A stretch of 14,718 nucleotides of DNA from an uncultured Lachnospiraceae bacterium (GCA_910586555.1 CAJUJY010000078.1:1-14718); one strand, 5' to 3'. Numbered from the stretch's first letter, positions 7,614 to 14,500 are shown. Notes: a model not told the origin generated them from the sequence alone. Translations and numbers: made by a program.

Positions 7614-8306
7614 ATGAAAAGAGGAAAGAAATATGTAGAAGCTGCTAAGTTAGTTGACAGGACAAAGCAGTATGAAATACCTGAAGCTATTGGTTTAGTT
7701 AAAAAGACAGCAGTTGCTAAGTTTGATGAAACAGTTGAAGCACATTTCAGGCTTGGCGTTGATGGCCGCCATGCAGACCAGCAGGTACGTGGTGCAGTAG
7801 TTCTGCCACATGGTACAGGAAAGAAAGTAAGGGTACTTGTATTTGCTAAAGGTGATAAAGTTGATGAGGCACTGGCAGCAGGTGCTGATTTTGCAGGCGG
7901 TGAAGAACTGGTACCTAAAATCCAGAATGATGGCTGGCTTGATTTTGATGTAGTAGTTGCTACACCAGATATGATGGGTGTTGTAGGCCGTCTTGGACGT
8001 GTCCTCGGGCCTAAAGGCCTTATGCCAAATCCTAAGGCTGGCACAGTTACAATGGACGTTACAAAGGCTGTTAATGACATTAAAGCTGGTAAAATTGAAT
8101 ACAGGCTTGACAAATCTAATATAATCCACTGCCCTGTAGGAAAAGTTTCATTTACAGAAGAGCAGTTAATTGAAAATGTTAATGCTTTGGTTGCCGCCAT
8201 CACAAAGGCAAAGCCTTCATCAGCTAAAGGCCAGTATTACAGAAGTGTTACACTTGCAAGTACAATGGGCCCTGGTGTAAAAATTAATACAGCAAAATTT
8301 ATGTAA
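7614..8306 (+). CDS. rplA: 50S ribosomal protein L1
   Basis: A 230-residue protein of standard L1 length, starting MKRGKKYVEAAKLVD and containing the L1 signature GRLGRVLGPKGLMPNPKAGT (about residues 125-144). L1 forms the mobile stalk of the large subunit that helps release the E-site tRNA, and in many bacteria it represses its own mRNA. AGGAGG (7601-7606) lies seven bases before ATG 7614, which rules out a longer in-frame start at 7515 that would run through the regulatory RNA. It follows rplK by 153 bases. It is the last gene of the cluster here: a strong terminator follows, and rplJ/rplL are absent downstream. Confidence 0.97.
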   Translation: MKRGKKYVEAAKLVDRTKQYEIPEAIGLVKKTAVAKFDETVEAHFRLGVDGRHADQQVRGAVVLPHGTGKKVRVLVFAKGDKVDEALAAGADFAGGEELVPKIQNDGWLDFDVVVATPDMMGVVGRLGRVLGPKGLMPNPKAGTVTMDVTKAVNDIKAGKIEYRLDKSNIIHCPVGKVSFTEEQLIENVNALVAAITKAKPSSAKGQYYRSVTLASTMGPGVKINTAKFM

Positions 8307-8374
8307 ACAGTAAATACATTTTTCTAATAATTACTATAATTATAAATTAATGTAACTATATATTTAAACTAGTA

Positions 8375-8429
8375 CGGAAAATAAAATGCCGCCTGCCAGG
8401 ATTTCTGGAAGGCGGCATTTTATTTTCCG
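8375..8429. terminator. Strong bidirectional terminator between rplA and the FliD-like gene
   Basis: Twenty consecutive complementary bases (8375-8394 with 8410-8429) form a stem with a GC-rich core GCCGCCT/AGGCGGC. The A-rich 5' side and T-rich 3' side provide a U-tract on either strand. It sits between two converging genes, 68 bases after rplA and 14 bases after the stop of the minus-strand gene, so it serves both. Confidence 0.92.
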
Positions 8430-8443
8430 CTGGCAACACAGTT

Positions 8444-9049
8444 TTATACTCTTGCATCAATTACAGAACTTGTACTTTCACCAGGAATAGTTATACCAGG
8501 ATTATTTGTGTTTGTCTTTGCAGAGGCTGATGGTGTCTGGAGATTAATAAGGTTTGATGCTGTGTATATTTTGCCAGAATAGTATTTTACCTTCTGGGTA
8601 AATTCACTATCTGAAGAAAATATTTTAGATATCTTATAAGGTGAACTTTTTAACAGTTCTTCTTTTTTTAGTGAAAGTTTACCAGAAGCAGATACACTTA
8701 TACCTATATCTTCAAGTTCACTAGCCTTGCTTTTAACCAGGCTTTTAAGAAGCTTGGCAGGATGGGTTATATCATATGTGGCCGCACTGCCTGAACTTGC
8801 TGCAAGATTATTATATGTATCTACAAACGCTTTTACATTATTATAAATCCCAACACCATTATCAGATGAATATTCTATATTGCGTAATGCCTTTGATATC
8901 TTTGAAAGCGCATCTGAATCCGCGGTTACTAATAATTTGTCATCAATATTGCCGCGCATTATTTTCTTTGAGGCATCACGGTTTTTAGAATAGTAGTTGC
9001 TTAATATAAAATTATAACTTGAGCTGGACGAATTAACATTTATATTCAT
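8444..9049 (-). CDS. Small protein resembling the FliD (flagellar cap) C-terminal domain
   Basis: A 201-residue protein with no signal peptide or membrane segment. Three parts look like the FliD_C domain of hook-associated protein 2: IYNNVKAFVDTYNNL (68-82, the FliD 'FV..YN' helix), ELEDIGISVSASGKLSL (111-127, the 'lgsiGi...G.Lsld' hairpin), and a following helix ending KISKIFSS, like the family's 'v..lF'. FliD itself is 450 or more residues; this protein has only that region after a Ser/Asn-rich N-terminus, plus a Ser/Thr/Pro tail. The start at 9049 is set by AGGGGGTG (9061-9054) four bases upstream; a longer start at 9082 has no such site. A candidate flagellar sigma promoter lies 52 bases upstream, which supports a motility link. 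No other flagellar gene is in the window. It may be an export chaperone-like, secreted or degenerate FliD paralogue; the exact role is unknown. Confidence 0.7.
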   Translation of the reverse strand: MNINVNSSSSSYNFILSNYYSKNRDASKKIMRGNIDDKLLVTADSDALSKISKALRNIEYSSDNGVGIYNNVKAFVDTYNNLAASSGSAATYDITHPAKLLKSLVKSKASELEDIGISVSASGKLSLKKEELLKSSPYKISKIFSSDSEFTQKVKYYSGKIYTASNLINLQTPSASAKTNTNNPGITIPGESTSSVIDARV

Positions 9050-9100
9050 AATGCACCCCCTAGGTATTATTAAATATATCAAAAGCAGTATTTTATTTAT

Positions 9101-9127
9101 TTATCGTCTTTATTGGCTGTAAACTTA
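9101..9127 (-). promoter_or_regulatory. Candidate sigma-28 (SigD/FliA) promoter for the FliD-like gene
   Basis: Read on the minus strand, TAAG (9127-9124) is followed after exactly 15 bases by GACGATAA (9108-9101). The flagellar sigma consensus is TAAA-N15-GCCGATAA, so only one base differs in each box. It lies about 52 bases upstream of the start codon of the FliD-like gene. No good sigma-A promoter is seen in the same place. Confidence 0.6.
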
Positions 9128-9214
9128 ACAGGGCACGGGTATTTAATTTTGTATAAATAGGAGATAATTTATAGTTATCCTGCGTTGGCTTTTTGTATAT
9201 GTTTTAGTTTGTGT

Positions 9215-9365
9215 ACATGCAGGCAGTTTTATATATTTTCTGTAGCAGGCACGTTCCCACTACGATAGCGCACACAACAGTGCATAAGGCCTGTAAAAAA
9301 CCAGGTCTAAGCACTGGCGGCGCTATAGTGCCTTTTACAGAAAATATATAAAACTGCCTGCATGT
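9215..9365. repeat. Arm A: 30-bp perfect stem with nested hairpins
   Basis: Bases 9215-9244 are exactly complementary to 9336-9365. The stem can continue inward as AGGCAC (9247-9252) with GTGCCT (9328-9333). Inside, TAGCGC (9265-9270) pairs with GCGCTA (9320-9325). CAGTGC (9278-9283) then pairs with GCACTG (9311-9316). GGCCTG (9288-9293) pairs with CAGGTC (9302-9307) through one G-T pair, around an A-rich loop. This ordered nesting points to selection on a folded molecule rather than to a simple palindrome. Confidence 0.75.
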
Positions 9366-9415
9366 TACTACGTTTCATGGAAATTAAAAGTTTTCTTGTA
9401 TTTCTATAAACTGCC

Positions 9416-9586
9416 AAAACGTATATTACCTGGCAAAGGCCAGATGTAATCCTAAAAGGCAACTGTACGGAGCCGCCGGCGTTTAAATCTGGTATTTTCA
9501 GATTTTATGCGCCGTTGCGTGAACCCGTCCAAGCGGAAGCGGGTTGCCTTTAGGATTACTTTGGACTTGCCAGGACATAACATTTT
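9416..9586. repeat. Arm B: long imperfect stem ending in a three-way junction
   Basis: From the base inward: AAAA (9416-9419) with TTTT (9583-9586); CCTGGCAA (9429-9436) with TTGCCAGG (9567-9574); CCA (9440-9442) with TGG (9562-9564); and the 18 bases 9446-9463 with the 17 bases 9543-9559, with one bulge. The stem opens into two hairpins: AAATCTG (9485-9491) with CAGATTT (9499-9505) above a CGGCG/CGCCG base, and AACCCG (9522-9527) with CGGGTT (9540-9545). The last three bases of the second hairpin compete with the stem. Confidence 0.7.
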
Positions 9587-9684
9587 AACCTGCCATTTAA
9601 AATAAACCGTGGATAACTATAAATTATCTATTATTTGCATTACAAATTTATGAAACGGACGTAATGCCTGCGCTATGGTTATTT

Positions 9685-9713
9685 TTGACACATGCTTATA
9701 TTTATGATATCAT
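9685..9713 (+). promoter_or_regulatory. Promoter of fabV
   Basis: A perfect TTGACA (9685-9690), a 17-bp spacer and TATCAT (9708-9713) with TG one base before it form a strong sigma-A promoter with extended -10. It lies about 80 bases ahead of the fabV start codon. Confidence 0.8.
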
Positions 9714-9715
9714 AA
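9702..9715. promoter_or_regulatory. Palindrome over the fabV -10, candidate operator
   Basis: TTATGATATCATAA is a perfect 14-bp palindrome that covers the whole -10 box. A second palindrome, GCATATATGC (9732-9741), lies downstream in the early transcribed region. The position fits repression of fabV by a dimeric regulator, but the sequence does not match FapR or Rex sites as I know them, and AT-rich palindromes can arise by chance. Confidence 0.4.
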
Positions 9716-9790
9716 TGATAATGTGCAAATGGCATATATGCAATAAAAAGAAACTATAAATATACAGGTTTGCAGAAATGAGGGGAATAT

Positions 9791-10981
9791 ATGATTGTTC
9801 AGCCAAAAGTAAAGGGGTTTATGTGTACAACAGCACATCCAGAAGGCTGCAAGGCAGCAGTAAAAAAACAGATTGAATATGTAAAGTCACAGCCAGGACC
9901 GAAGACAGGGGGATATAAAAAAGTCCTTGTTATTGGTGCTTCTATGGGATATGGGCTTGCAAGCAGGATTACAGCGGCATATGCTTACGGGGCAGGCACT
10001 ATTGGGATAATATTTGATAAACCGGGCAAAGAGAAACGTACAGCATCCGCAGGGTGGTATAATACAGCAGCGTTTGAAAAGTTTGCAAATAAAGACGGGC
10101 TGTATGCAAAATCGTTAAATGGTGATGCATATTCACAGGAGCTTAAAGATGAAACCATTGAATTAATTAAAAAGGACTGGGGCAAGGCAGATATGGTAAT
10201 ATACAGCATTGCTGCACCAAGAAGGAAAGCGCCTGACGGAATTACATACCGTTCTGTACTTAAAACAACAGATAAAGAATATACAAATAAAACAATAGAT
10301 CTTATAACAGGCAAAATTTCTTCTGTTACAATTCCATGTGCCTCAGAAGAGGAAATTAATGATACAGTTAAGGTTATGGGTGGCGAAGACTGGGAACTCT
10401 GGATTAAAGCTTTAAAAGATGCAGATGTCCTTGAAGAAGGCGCATTTACAGTTGCATATTCTTATATAGGGCCAGAGATTACACACCCAATATATTATAA
10501 TGGTACTATAGGCAAAGCAAAAGCTGATTTATATAAAACAGCAGACAGGATTGATGCAGAATACAATGATATTTCAGCTTATGTGTCTGTAAATAAAGCA
10601 CTTGTTACGCAGTCAAGTGCAGCAATACCTGTAGTACCGCTTTATATGTCACTTTTGTATAAAGTAATGAAAGACAAGGGGCTGCATGAAGGCTGTATTG
10701 AACAGATGTACAGGCTTCTTTGCGGACGTATATGTGCCGGGGGCAAAGTGCCAGCAGATGAAAACCGTCTTATCCGTATGGACGATTATGAGATGAAAGA
10801 AGATGTCCAGAATGAAATTATTAAATTATGGGAAGATGTTTCAGAGGACAATATAAAAGAAATTGCAGATATTGACGGGTATTGGAAAGAATTTTATGAA
10901 ATATTTGGATTTGGGATTGAAGGTGTAGATTATAATGCCGATGTAGAGATACAGACAGATATTCCAAGCCTTGCACAATAA
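9791..10981 (+). CDS. fabV: Trans-2-enoyl-CoA/enoyl-ACP reductase, FabV/TER family (NADH)
   Basis: A 396-residue monomer-type reductase of the normal FabV/TER length (~395-400). It reduces the trans-2 double bond of enoyl thioesters, either as the last step of type II fatty-acid elongation (enoyl-ACP) or as crotonyl-CoA reduction toward butyrate. The nucleotide-binding motif GASMGYGLASR is at 49-59, TASAGWYN follows at ~77-84, and the substrate-side YSIAAPRR is present. The catalytic Tyr-x8-Lys pair is Tyr235 and Lys244, within IYYNGTIGKAK. AGGGG (9781-9785) sits five bases before ATG 9791. The gene stands alone between its own promoter and terminator, away from any fab or butyrate cluster, so its physiological substrate cannot be decided here. 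Confidence 0.96.
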   Translation: MIVQPKVKGFMCTTAHPEGCKAAVKKQIEYVKSQPGPKTGGYKKVLVIGASMGYGLASRITAAYAYGAGTIGIIFDKPGKEKRTASAGWYNTAAFEKFANKDGLYAKSLNGDAYSQELKDETIELIKKDWGKADMVIYSIAAPRRKAPDGITYRSVLKTTDKEYTNKTIDLITGKISSVTIPCASEEEINDTVKVMGGEDWELWIKALKDADVLEEGAFTVAYSYIGPEITHPIYYNGTIGKAKADLYKTADRIDAEYNDISAYVSVNKALVTQSSAAIPVVPLYMSLLYKVMKDKGLHEGCIEQMYRLLCGRICAGGKVPADENRLIRMDDYEMKEDVQNEIIKLWEDVSEDNIKEIADIDGYWKEFYEIFGFGIEGVDYNADVEIQTDIPSLAQ

Positions 10982-10996
10982 AGCGGGTATTATTTT

Positions 10997-11044
10997 AAGC
11001 TTCTGCCATAATAGAATAATGTAATTATGGCAGGGGCTTTTTTT
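10997..11044 (+). terminator. Rho-independent terminator of fabV
   Basis: CTGCCATAAT (11003-11012) pairs with ATTATGGCAG (11024-11033). The stem extends outward through T-G pairs to AAGC (10997-11000) with GCTT (11036-11039). A run of seven T (11038-11044) follows. It lies 15 bases after the fabV stop. Confidence 0.93.
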
Positions 11045-11099
11045 AAATTTTATATATAAATATAGTTAAATTTTTAGTGTGCAATTTTATGAATTACAC

Positions 11100-11128
11100 T
11101 TGTGGAAACAGCGTTAAAAGGTTATAAT
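11100..11128 (+). promoter_or_regulatory. Promoter of the cytidylate-kinase-like/Sir2-like pair
   Basis: TTGTGG (11100-11105) and a perfect TATAAT (11123-11128) are 17 bp apart, after the fabV terminator and about 70 bases before the next start codon. The -35 is only a partial match. Confidence 0.6.
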
Positions 11129-11199
11129 ATAAAGTAACAGAAACTTATTAATTTCTTAAAAATTTTAATAAAAATGAAAAATATTAAGGAGGGGGTTTA

Positions 11200-11808
11200 A
11201 TGGATAAAATAGTGACAATAGGAAGACAATATGGAAGTGGCGGACGGGAAATAGGACAAAAAATTGCAGAACATTATAATATTCCCTTTTATGATAATGA
11301 ACTTATAACAAGGGCAGCTAAAGAAAGCGGGTTTGCAGAAGAAACGTTTGCAAGGGCAGAGGATAAAGCAACCAATAGTTTATTGTATTCACTTGCAATG
11401 GGAATTAATGTTTATGGAAACCAGGATTTTGGATTTAGTGGCTTGTCGCTTGATGACAGGATTTTCCTTGCACAATCTGATGTAATCAGGAAAGTTGCAG
11501 AAGAGGGCCCTTGTATAATAGTAGGAAGGTGTGCTGATTATGTTTTAAAAGAATATGAAAATGTCTGCAATGTATTTATCCAGGCAGCAATGAGTTTCAG
11601 GATTGACAGGGCAGTAAACCAGTATAATGATGATGAAAAGTCAGTAGCAGATATAATTATTAAAAATGATAAACGCAGGTCGAATTACTATAATTACCAT
11701 GTTGGGGAAAAATGGACAAATCTTAATAATTATGACCTGGTTATAAGAAGTGATTTAATGGGTATAGATAATACTGTAAAATGTATCTGTGCTTATCTTG
11801 GGGAATAA
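11200..11808 (+). CDS. Cytidylate-kinase-like family protein
   Basis: A 202-residue P-loop protein of the cytidylate-kinase-like group common in Clostridia and distinct from housekeeping Cmk. The nucleotide-binding loop is IGRQYGSGGREIG (residues 7-19), where Gly12-Ser13-Gly14-Gly15-Arg16 replaces the usual GxxGxGK[ST]; the absence of the loop Lys is normal for this group. IPFYDNELI follows, as in the family, then EEGPCIIVGRCADYVL, a Walker-like strand, near the middle, and a DDEKSVADIIIKNDKRRSNYY segment in the LID/Arg-rich position. AGGAGGGGG just upstream is a strong ribosome binding site for ATG 11200. It is followed 94 bases later by a Sir2-like gene on the same strand. Whether it phosphorylates CMP or another substrate is unknown. 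Confidence 0.88.
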   Translation: MDKIVTIGRQYGSGGREIGQKIAEHYNIPFYDNELITRAAKESGFAEETFARAEDKATNSLLYSLAMGINVYGNQDFGFSGLSLDDRIFLAQSDVIRKVAEEGPCIIVGRCADYVLKEYENVCNVFIQAAMSFRIDRAVNQYNDDEKSVADIIIKNDKRRSNYYNYHVGEKWTNLNNYDLVIRSDLMGIDNTVKCICAYLGE

Positions 11809-11902
11809 GTTTATAAAAACAGATGCAGAAGGTTATTATACAATAAAAATAGTGTACCAGGATTTACAGATACACTTTGGGGAATGAGAGGGGGTGCCAG
11901 TT

Positions 11903-12640
11903 ATGGAGCAAAATATTGAAACAATTAAAAATATAATTAAAAATGGAAGCAATATTGTTGTCTTAGGCGGAATTGAAGTTATGCTGGAGGCAGGGCTTAA
12001 TGGTGTAAGGGCTGAACATATTGCATATGATATAGAACAGAAATATGGATATTCAAATGATGATATTGTATCCTCCCTGTTTTTTTCAAGACGTGTAGAT
12101 ATTTTTTATGATTATTATAAAGAGATTATACTTAATAAAGAAAGGCTGGAACCAGTTTCTATACATGAAGATGTTGCTAAATTGCAGCGTTACGGGAAAA
12201 TTGACATGGTTATAACAAGAATGGTTTATTCGCTTTACCAGAGGGCTGGCTGTGACAGGGTTATAGAATTGCATGGTTCAGTTGAACAGAACCGTTGCCC
12301 GGCATGTGGTAAAGTATTTGGTTCAGATTACATAAGGAATTCAAAGAATGTTCCTTTATGTAATACATGTAATGTACCTTTAAGGCCCGGTTTTGTGCTT
12401 TTAGGAGAAATGATAGATAATGGCAAGATTACAATGGCAAGCAGTGCTGTAGAAAGGGCAGATATATTAATAGTGCTTGGGGCGTCAATAAGATCACCGC
12501 TTTGTAAATACATTATAAAATATTATAATGGTGATAAAGTAATATTGCTTAATACAGAAGAAGCCCCTGGTGATGACAGGGCAGATTACAGGGTCTACGG
12601 GAAAGTAGGGGAGATGTTCCATTATATTGCAGATTTTTAA
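11903..12640 (+). CDS. Degenerate Sir2-family (sirtuin-like) protein
   Basis: A 245-residue sirtuin fold. The zinc site (CPAC, C132/C135; CNTC, C153/C156), the catalytic-His motif ELHGS with His124, RPGFVLLGEMI (canonical RP..V.FGE) and LGASIRSPL (canonical GTS..V.P) are all recognisable. NAD-binding parts are not intact: the N-terminal GAGxS motif reads VLGGIEVMLEAGL (20-32), no DFR motif is seen, and the canonical TQNIDxLHxRAG reads ITRMVYSLYQRAG, so the Asn and Asp that position NAD and substrate are lost. NAD-dependent deacylation is therefore doubtful; a binding or regulatory role is possible. AGAGGGGG, then six bases, fits ATG 11903; GTG 11894 overlaps that site and is less likely. It probably shares a transcript with the upstream kinase-like gene. 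Confidence 0.85.
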   Translation: MEQNIETIKNIIKNGSNIVVLGGIEVMLEAGLNGVRAEHIAYDIEQKYGYSNDDIVSSLFFSRRVDIFYDYYKEIILNKERLEPVSIHEDVAKLQRYGKIDMVITRMVYSLYQRAGCDRVIELHGSVEQNRCPACGKVFGSDYIRNSKNVPLCNTCNVPLRPGFVLLGEMIDNGKITMASSAVERADILIVLGASIRSPLCKYIIKYYNGDKVILLNTEEAPGDDRADYRVYGKVGEMFHYIADF

Positions 12641-12763
12641 GATAGTGGAATTTATATAAGTAATTATCTGTTTTTTTGTTATTTTCTTGACAGATATAGT
12701 TTTAAAATTTATAATTAGTTTTTGGGATAACATTAAAAACAGTTTCCAGTTTTTTATCTGGAG

Positions 12764-12795
12764 GGCCTGTGCATGTGCACTGTCTGGCACAGGCC
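12764..12795. terminator. GC-rich hairpin between the Sir2-like and RCC1 genes
   Basis: GGCCTGTGC (12764-12772) pairs perfectly with GCACAGGCC (12787-12795) around a 14-base loop. Only a broken T-rich stretch (TGTTGTATGT) follows. It may be a weak terminator of the Sir2-like gene or a 5' leader structure of the next gene, whose start codon is 38 bases away. Confidence 0.5.
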
Positions 12796-12832
12796 TGTTG
12801 TATGTAAAAAACAGTGCAGGAATGAGGTTGAC

Positions 12833-14425
12833 ATGAAACAAAAAATTATATCAGTTGTTATGGCAGCAGCATTAATAGCAGGGGCTGGACAGCCAGCATT
12901 GCCATATGCTGCCATAAGGACAGCCAGTGCAGGCACAAGTATTGTATCAGCAGCACTTGGAGCTTCCCATAGTGCCGCAGTAACCCAAAATGGTGATTTA
13001 TACTGTTGGGGAAGTAATGATAACGGACAGGTTGGAAATGGTTCAGATGAACAGCAGGACAAGCCAGTTAAAGTCCTTAATAATGTTGTATCAGCAGCAC
13101 TTGGTACTGCACATAGTGCCGCAGTAACCCAAAATGGTGACCTGTACTGCTGGGGAAGCAATGATAACGGGCAGTTAGGTGATGGATCAGGAGAAGACCA
13201 GGACAAACCAGTTAAAGTCCTTAGCAATGCAGTATCAGTATCACTTGGGGATTTACATAGCGCCGCAGTAACCAAAAATGGTGACCTGTACTGCTGGGGA
13301 AGCAATACTAGCGGGCAGTTAGGTGATGGATCAGGAGAAGACCAGGAAAGGCCAGTTAAAGTCCTTGGCAATGTGGAAACAGTATCCTTAGGATATGCAC
13401 ATAGTGCCGCAGTAACAAAGAGTGGTGAACTGTATGTATGGGGAAGTAATGATAATGGACAGGTTGGGGATGCTTCAGAAGAAGACCAGCCAAAGCCAGT
13501 TAAGATTCTTGATAATGTATCAACAGTATCTTTAGGTGAAGTACATAGTGCTGCAATAACAAAAAATGGTGATTTATACTGTTGGGGAAATAATGACAGC
13601 GGGCAGTTAGGTGATGGATCAGGAGAAGACCAGCCAAAGCCAGTTAAAATCCTTAGCAATGCAAAGTCAGTTTCTTTAGGGGGTGCACATAGTACTGCAA
13701 TAACAAAAAATGGTGATTTATATTGTTGGGGAAGCAATGACAGTGGCCAGCTTGGAGATGGTACAGGTGAAGACCAGGAAAAACCAGTTAAAGTCCTTAA
13801 TAATGTAATAGCAGCAGCTTCAGGTACTTCACATAGTGCCGCAGTAACCAAAAATGGTGATTTGTACTGCTGGGGTGTAAATGACAGCGGCCAGCTTGGA
13901 GATGGTACAGGCGAGTACCAGGAGAAACCAGTTAAAATAACAATTAGTGCATCTGCTTCTTCTGTTTCTGTAAAAATTGGTGATAAAACAACTGTAAAGA
14001 AATTTAAATATGAAGTAACTAAAGTAAATGCAAACGGTACAGGGGAAGTTGCCTTAAAAGGTACTTCTGATAAAAAGAATAATAAGAGCTTTAAGAAATT
14101 AAATATTGGAAGCAGTATTAAAATTAATGGCAAAGCTTTTCAGATAACATCAGTTGCAAGCAATGCTTTTAATGGTTATAGTAATTTGCAGGCAGTTGTA
14201 ATTGGTAAGAATGTTACAAGCATTGGTAATAAATCATTTAATAATTGTAAGAAACTTAATAAAATCACTATTAATTCTTCAAAGCTTAAATCTGTTGGGA
14301 ATAAAGCAATTAACGGGATTAATAAAAAGGCCAGGATAAAAGTCCCGAAAACTTCATTAAAAAGCTATAAGAAGTTATTTAAAGCAAAAGCAGGATATAA
14401 AAAGACTATGAAGATAAGTAAATAA
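12833..14425 (+). CDS. Secreted seven-bladed RCC1-repeat protein with leucine-rich C-terminal tail
   Basis: A 530-residue protein with a typical signal peptide: MKQK, a hydrophobic core at 5-19, and a likely cut after Ala33 in TASAG. Residues 37-372 are seven RCC1 repeats of exactly 48 residues, each with the pattern SLG..HSAAVTKNGDLYCWG followed by N..GQLGDG and a KPVK.L end. Seven blades make a full RCC1-type beta-propeller. Six blades have YCWG and the fourth has YVWG. Residues ~373-530 are very lysine-rich and contain a short BspA-like leucine-rich segment (AFNGYSNLQAVVIGKNVTSI) and a C-terminal basic tail of a type seen in Lachnospiraceae surface proteins. No LPXTG anchor is present; charge-based wall binding is possible. 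GAGGT upstream fits ATG 12833. The ligand is unknown; an adhesion or binding role is inferred. Confidence 0.85.
   Translation: MKQKIISVVMAAALIAGAGQPALPYAAIRTASAGTSIVSAALGASHSAAVTQNGDLYCWGSNDNGQVGNGSDEQQDKPVKVLNNVVSAALGTAHSAAVTQNGDLYCWGSNDNGQLGDGSGEDQDKPVKVLSNAVSVSLGDLHSAAVTKNGDLYCWGSNTSGQLGDGSGEDQERPVKVLGNVETVSLGYAHSAAVTKSGELYVWGSNDNGQVGDASEEDQPKPVKILDNVSTVSLGEVHSAAITKNGDLYCWGNNDSGQLGDGSGEDQPKPVKILSNAKSVSLGGAHSTAITKNGDLYCWGSNDSGQLGDGTGEDQEKPVKVLNNVIAAASGTSHSAAVTKNGDLYCWGVNDSGQLGDGTGEYQEKPVKITISASASSVSVKIGDKTTVKKFKYEVTKVNANGTGEVALKGTSDKKNNKSFKKLNIGSSIKINGKAFQITSVASNAFNGYSNLQAVVIGKNVTSIGNKSFNNCKKLNKITINSSKLKSVGNKAINGINKKARIKVPKTSLKSYKKLFKAKAGYKKTMKISK
12941..13948 (+). repeat. Seven tandem 144-bp repeats inside the RCC1 gene
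   Basis: The codon run beginning CATAG(T/C)G recurs at 12968, 13112, 13256, 13400, 13544, 13688 and 13832, exactly 144 bp apart, with no insertion or deletion in any unit. Units 2-3 and 6-7 share long identical DNA segments, so recent duplication or gene conversion is likely and unit number may vary between strains. Confidence 0.95.
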
Positions 14426-14460
14426 CCTGGAATAATGGAATAATATATAGTTAAATCCGG

Positions 14461-14500
14461 CAGGCACACTTGTTGAGGTTAAACAGTGTGCCTGTTTGTC
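14461..14500 (+). terminator. Terminator of the RCC1-repeat gene
   Basis: CAGGCACACT (14461-14470) pairs perfectly with AGTGTGCCTG (14485-14494), followed by a T-rich run (TTTGT), with TTTTT a little later. It lies 35 bases after the stop codon. Confidence 0.8.

Larger units (their letters stand above)
9162..9629. repeat. ~470-bp multi-arm structured element closed by a 19-bp perfect inverted repeat
   Basis: AGATAATTTATAGTTATCC (9162-9180) is the exact reverse complement of 9611-9629. The 430 bases between contain no gene but two more long inverted repeats, arm A (9215-9365) and arm B (9416-9586), each with internal hairpins. The whole can therefore fold as one closed multi-branch structure. 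It lies between the divergent FliD-like gene and fabV and outside both of their promoters. It could be a large noncoding RNA (strand undetermined; a G-T pair inside arm A slightly favours plus-strand RNA) or a non-autonomous mobile element with long terminal repeats. I see no clear target-site duplication or transposase. I do not recognise the family. Confidence 0.75.

Noticed and set aside
9171..9620. DnaA-box-like TTATCCAC in the outer inverted repeat, suggesting an origin
   Set aside because: Only one near match (TTATCCACG) and one poorer match are present. There is no cluster of boxes and no dnaA/dnaN neighbour.
12941..13948. Regular repeats as a possible CRISPR array
   Set aside because: The repeats are 144 bp, coding, in frame and contiguous, with no short repeat/unique spacer pattern.
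12754..14133. A 459-codon open frame on the minus strand opposite the RCC1 gene
   Set aside because: It mirrors the seven 144-bp repeats, whose period is a multiple of three, so one stop-free unit stays stop-free in all. It has no ribosome binding site and its Ser/Pro-rich translation resembles no family.
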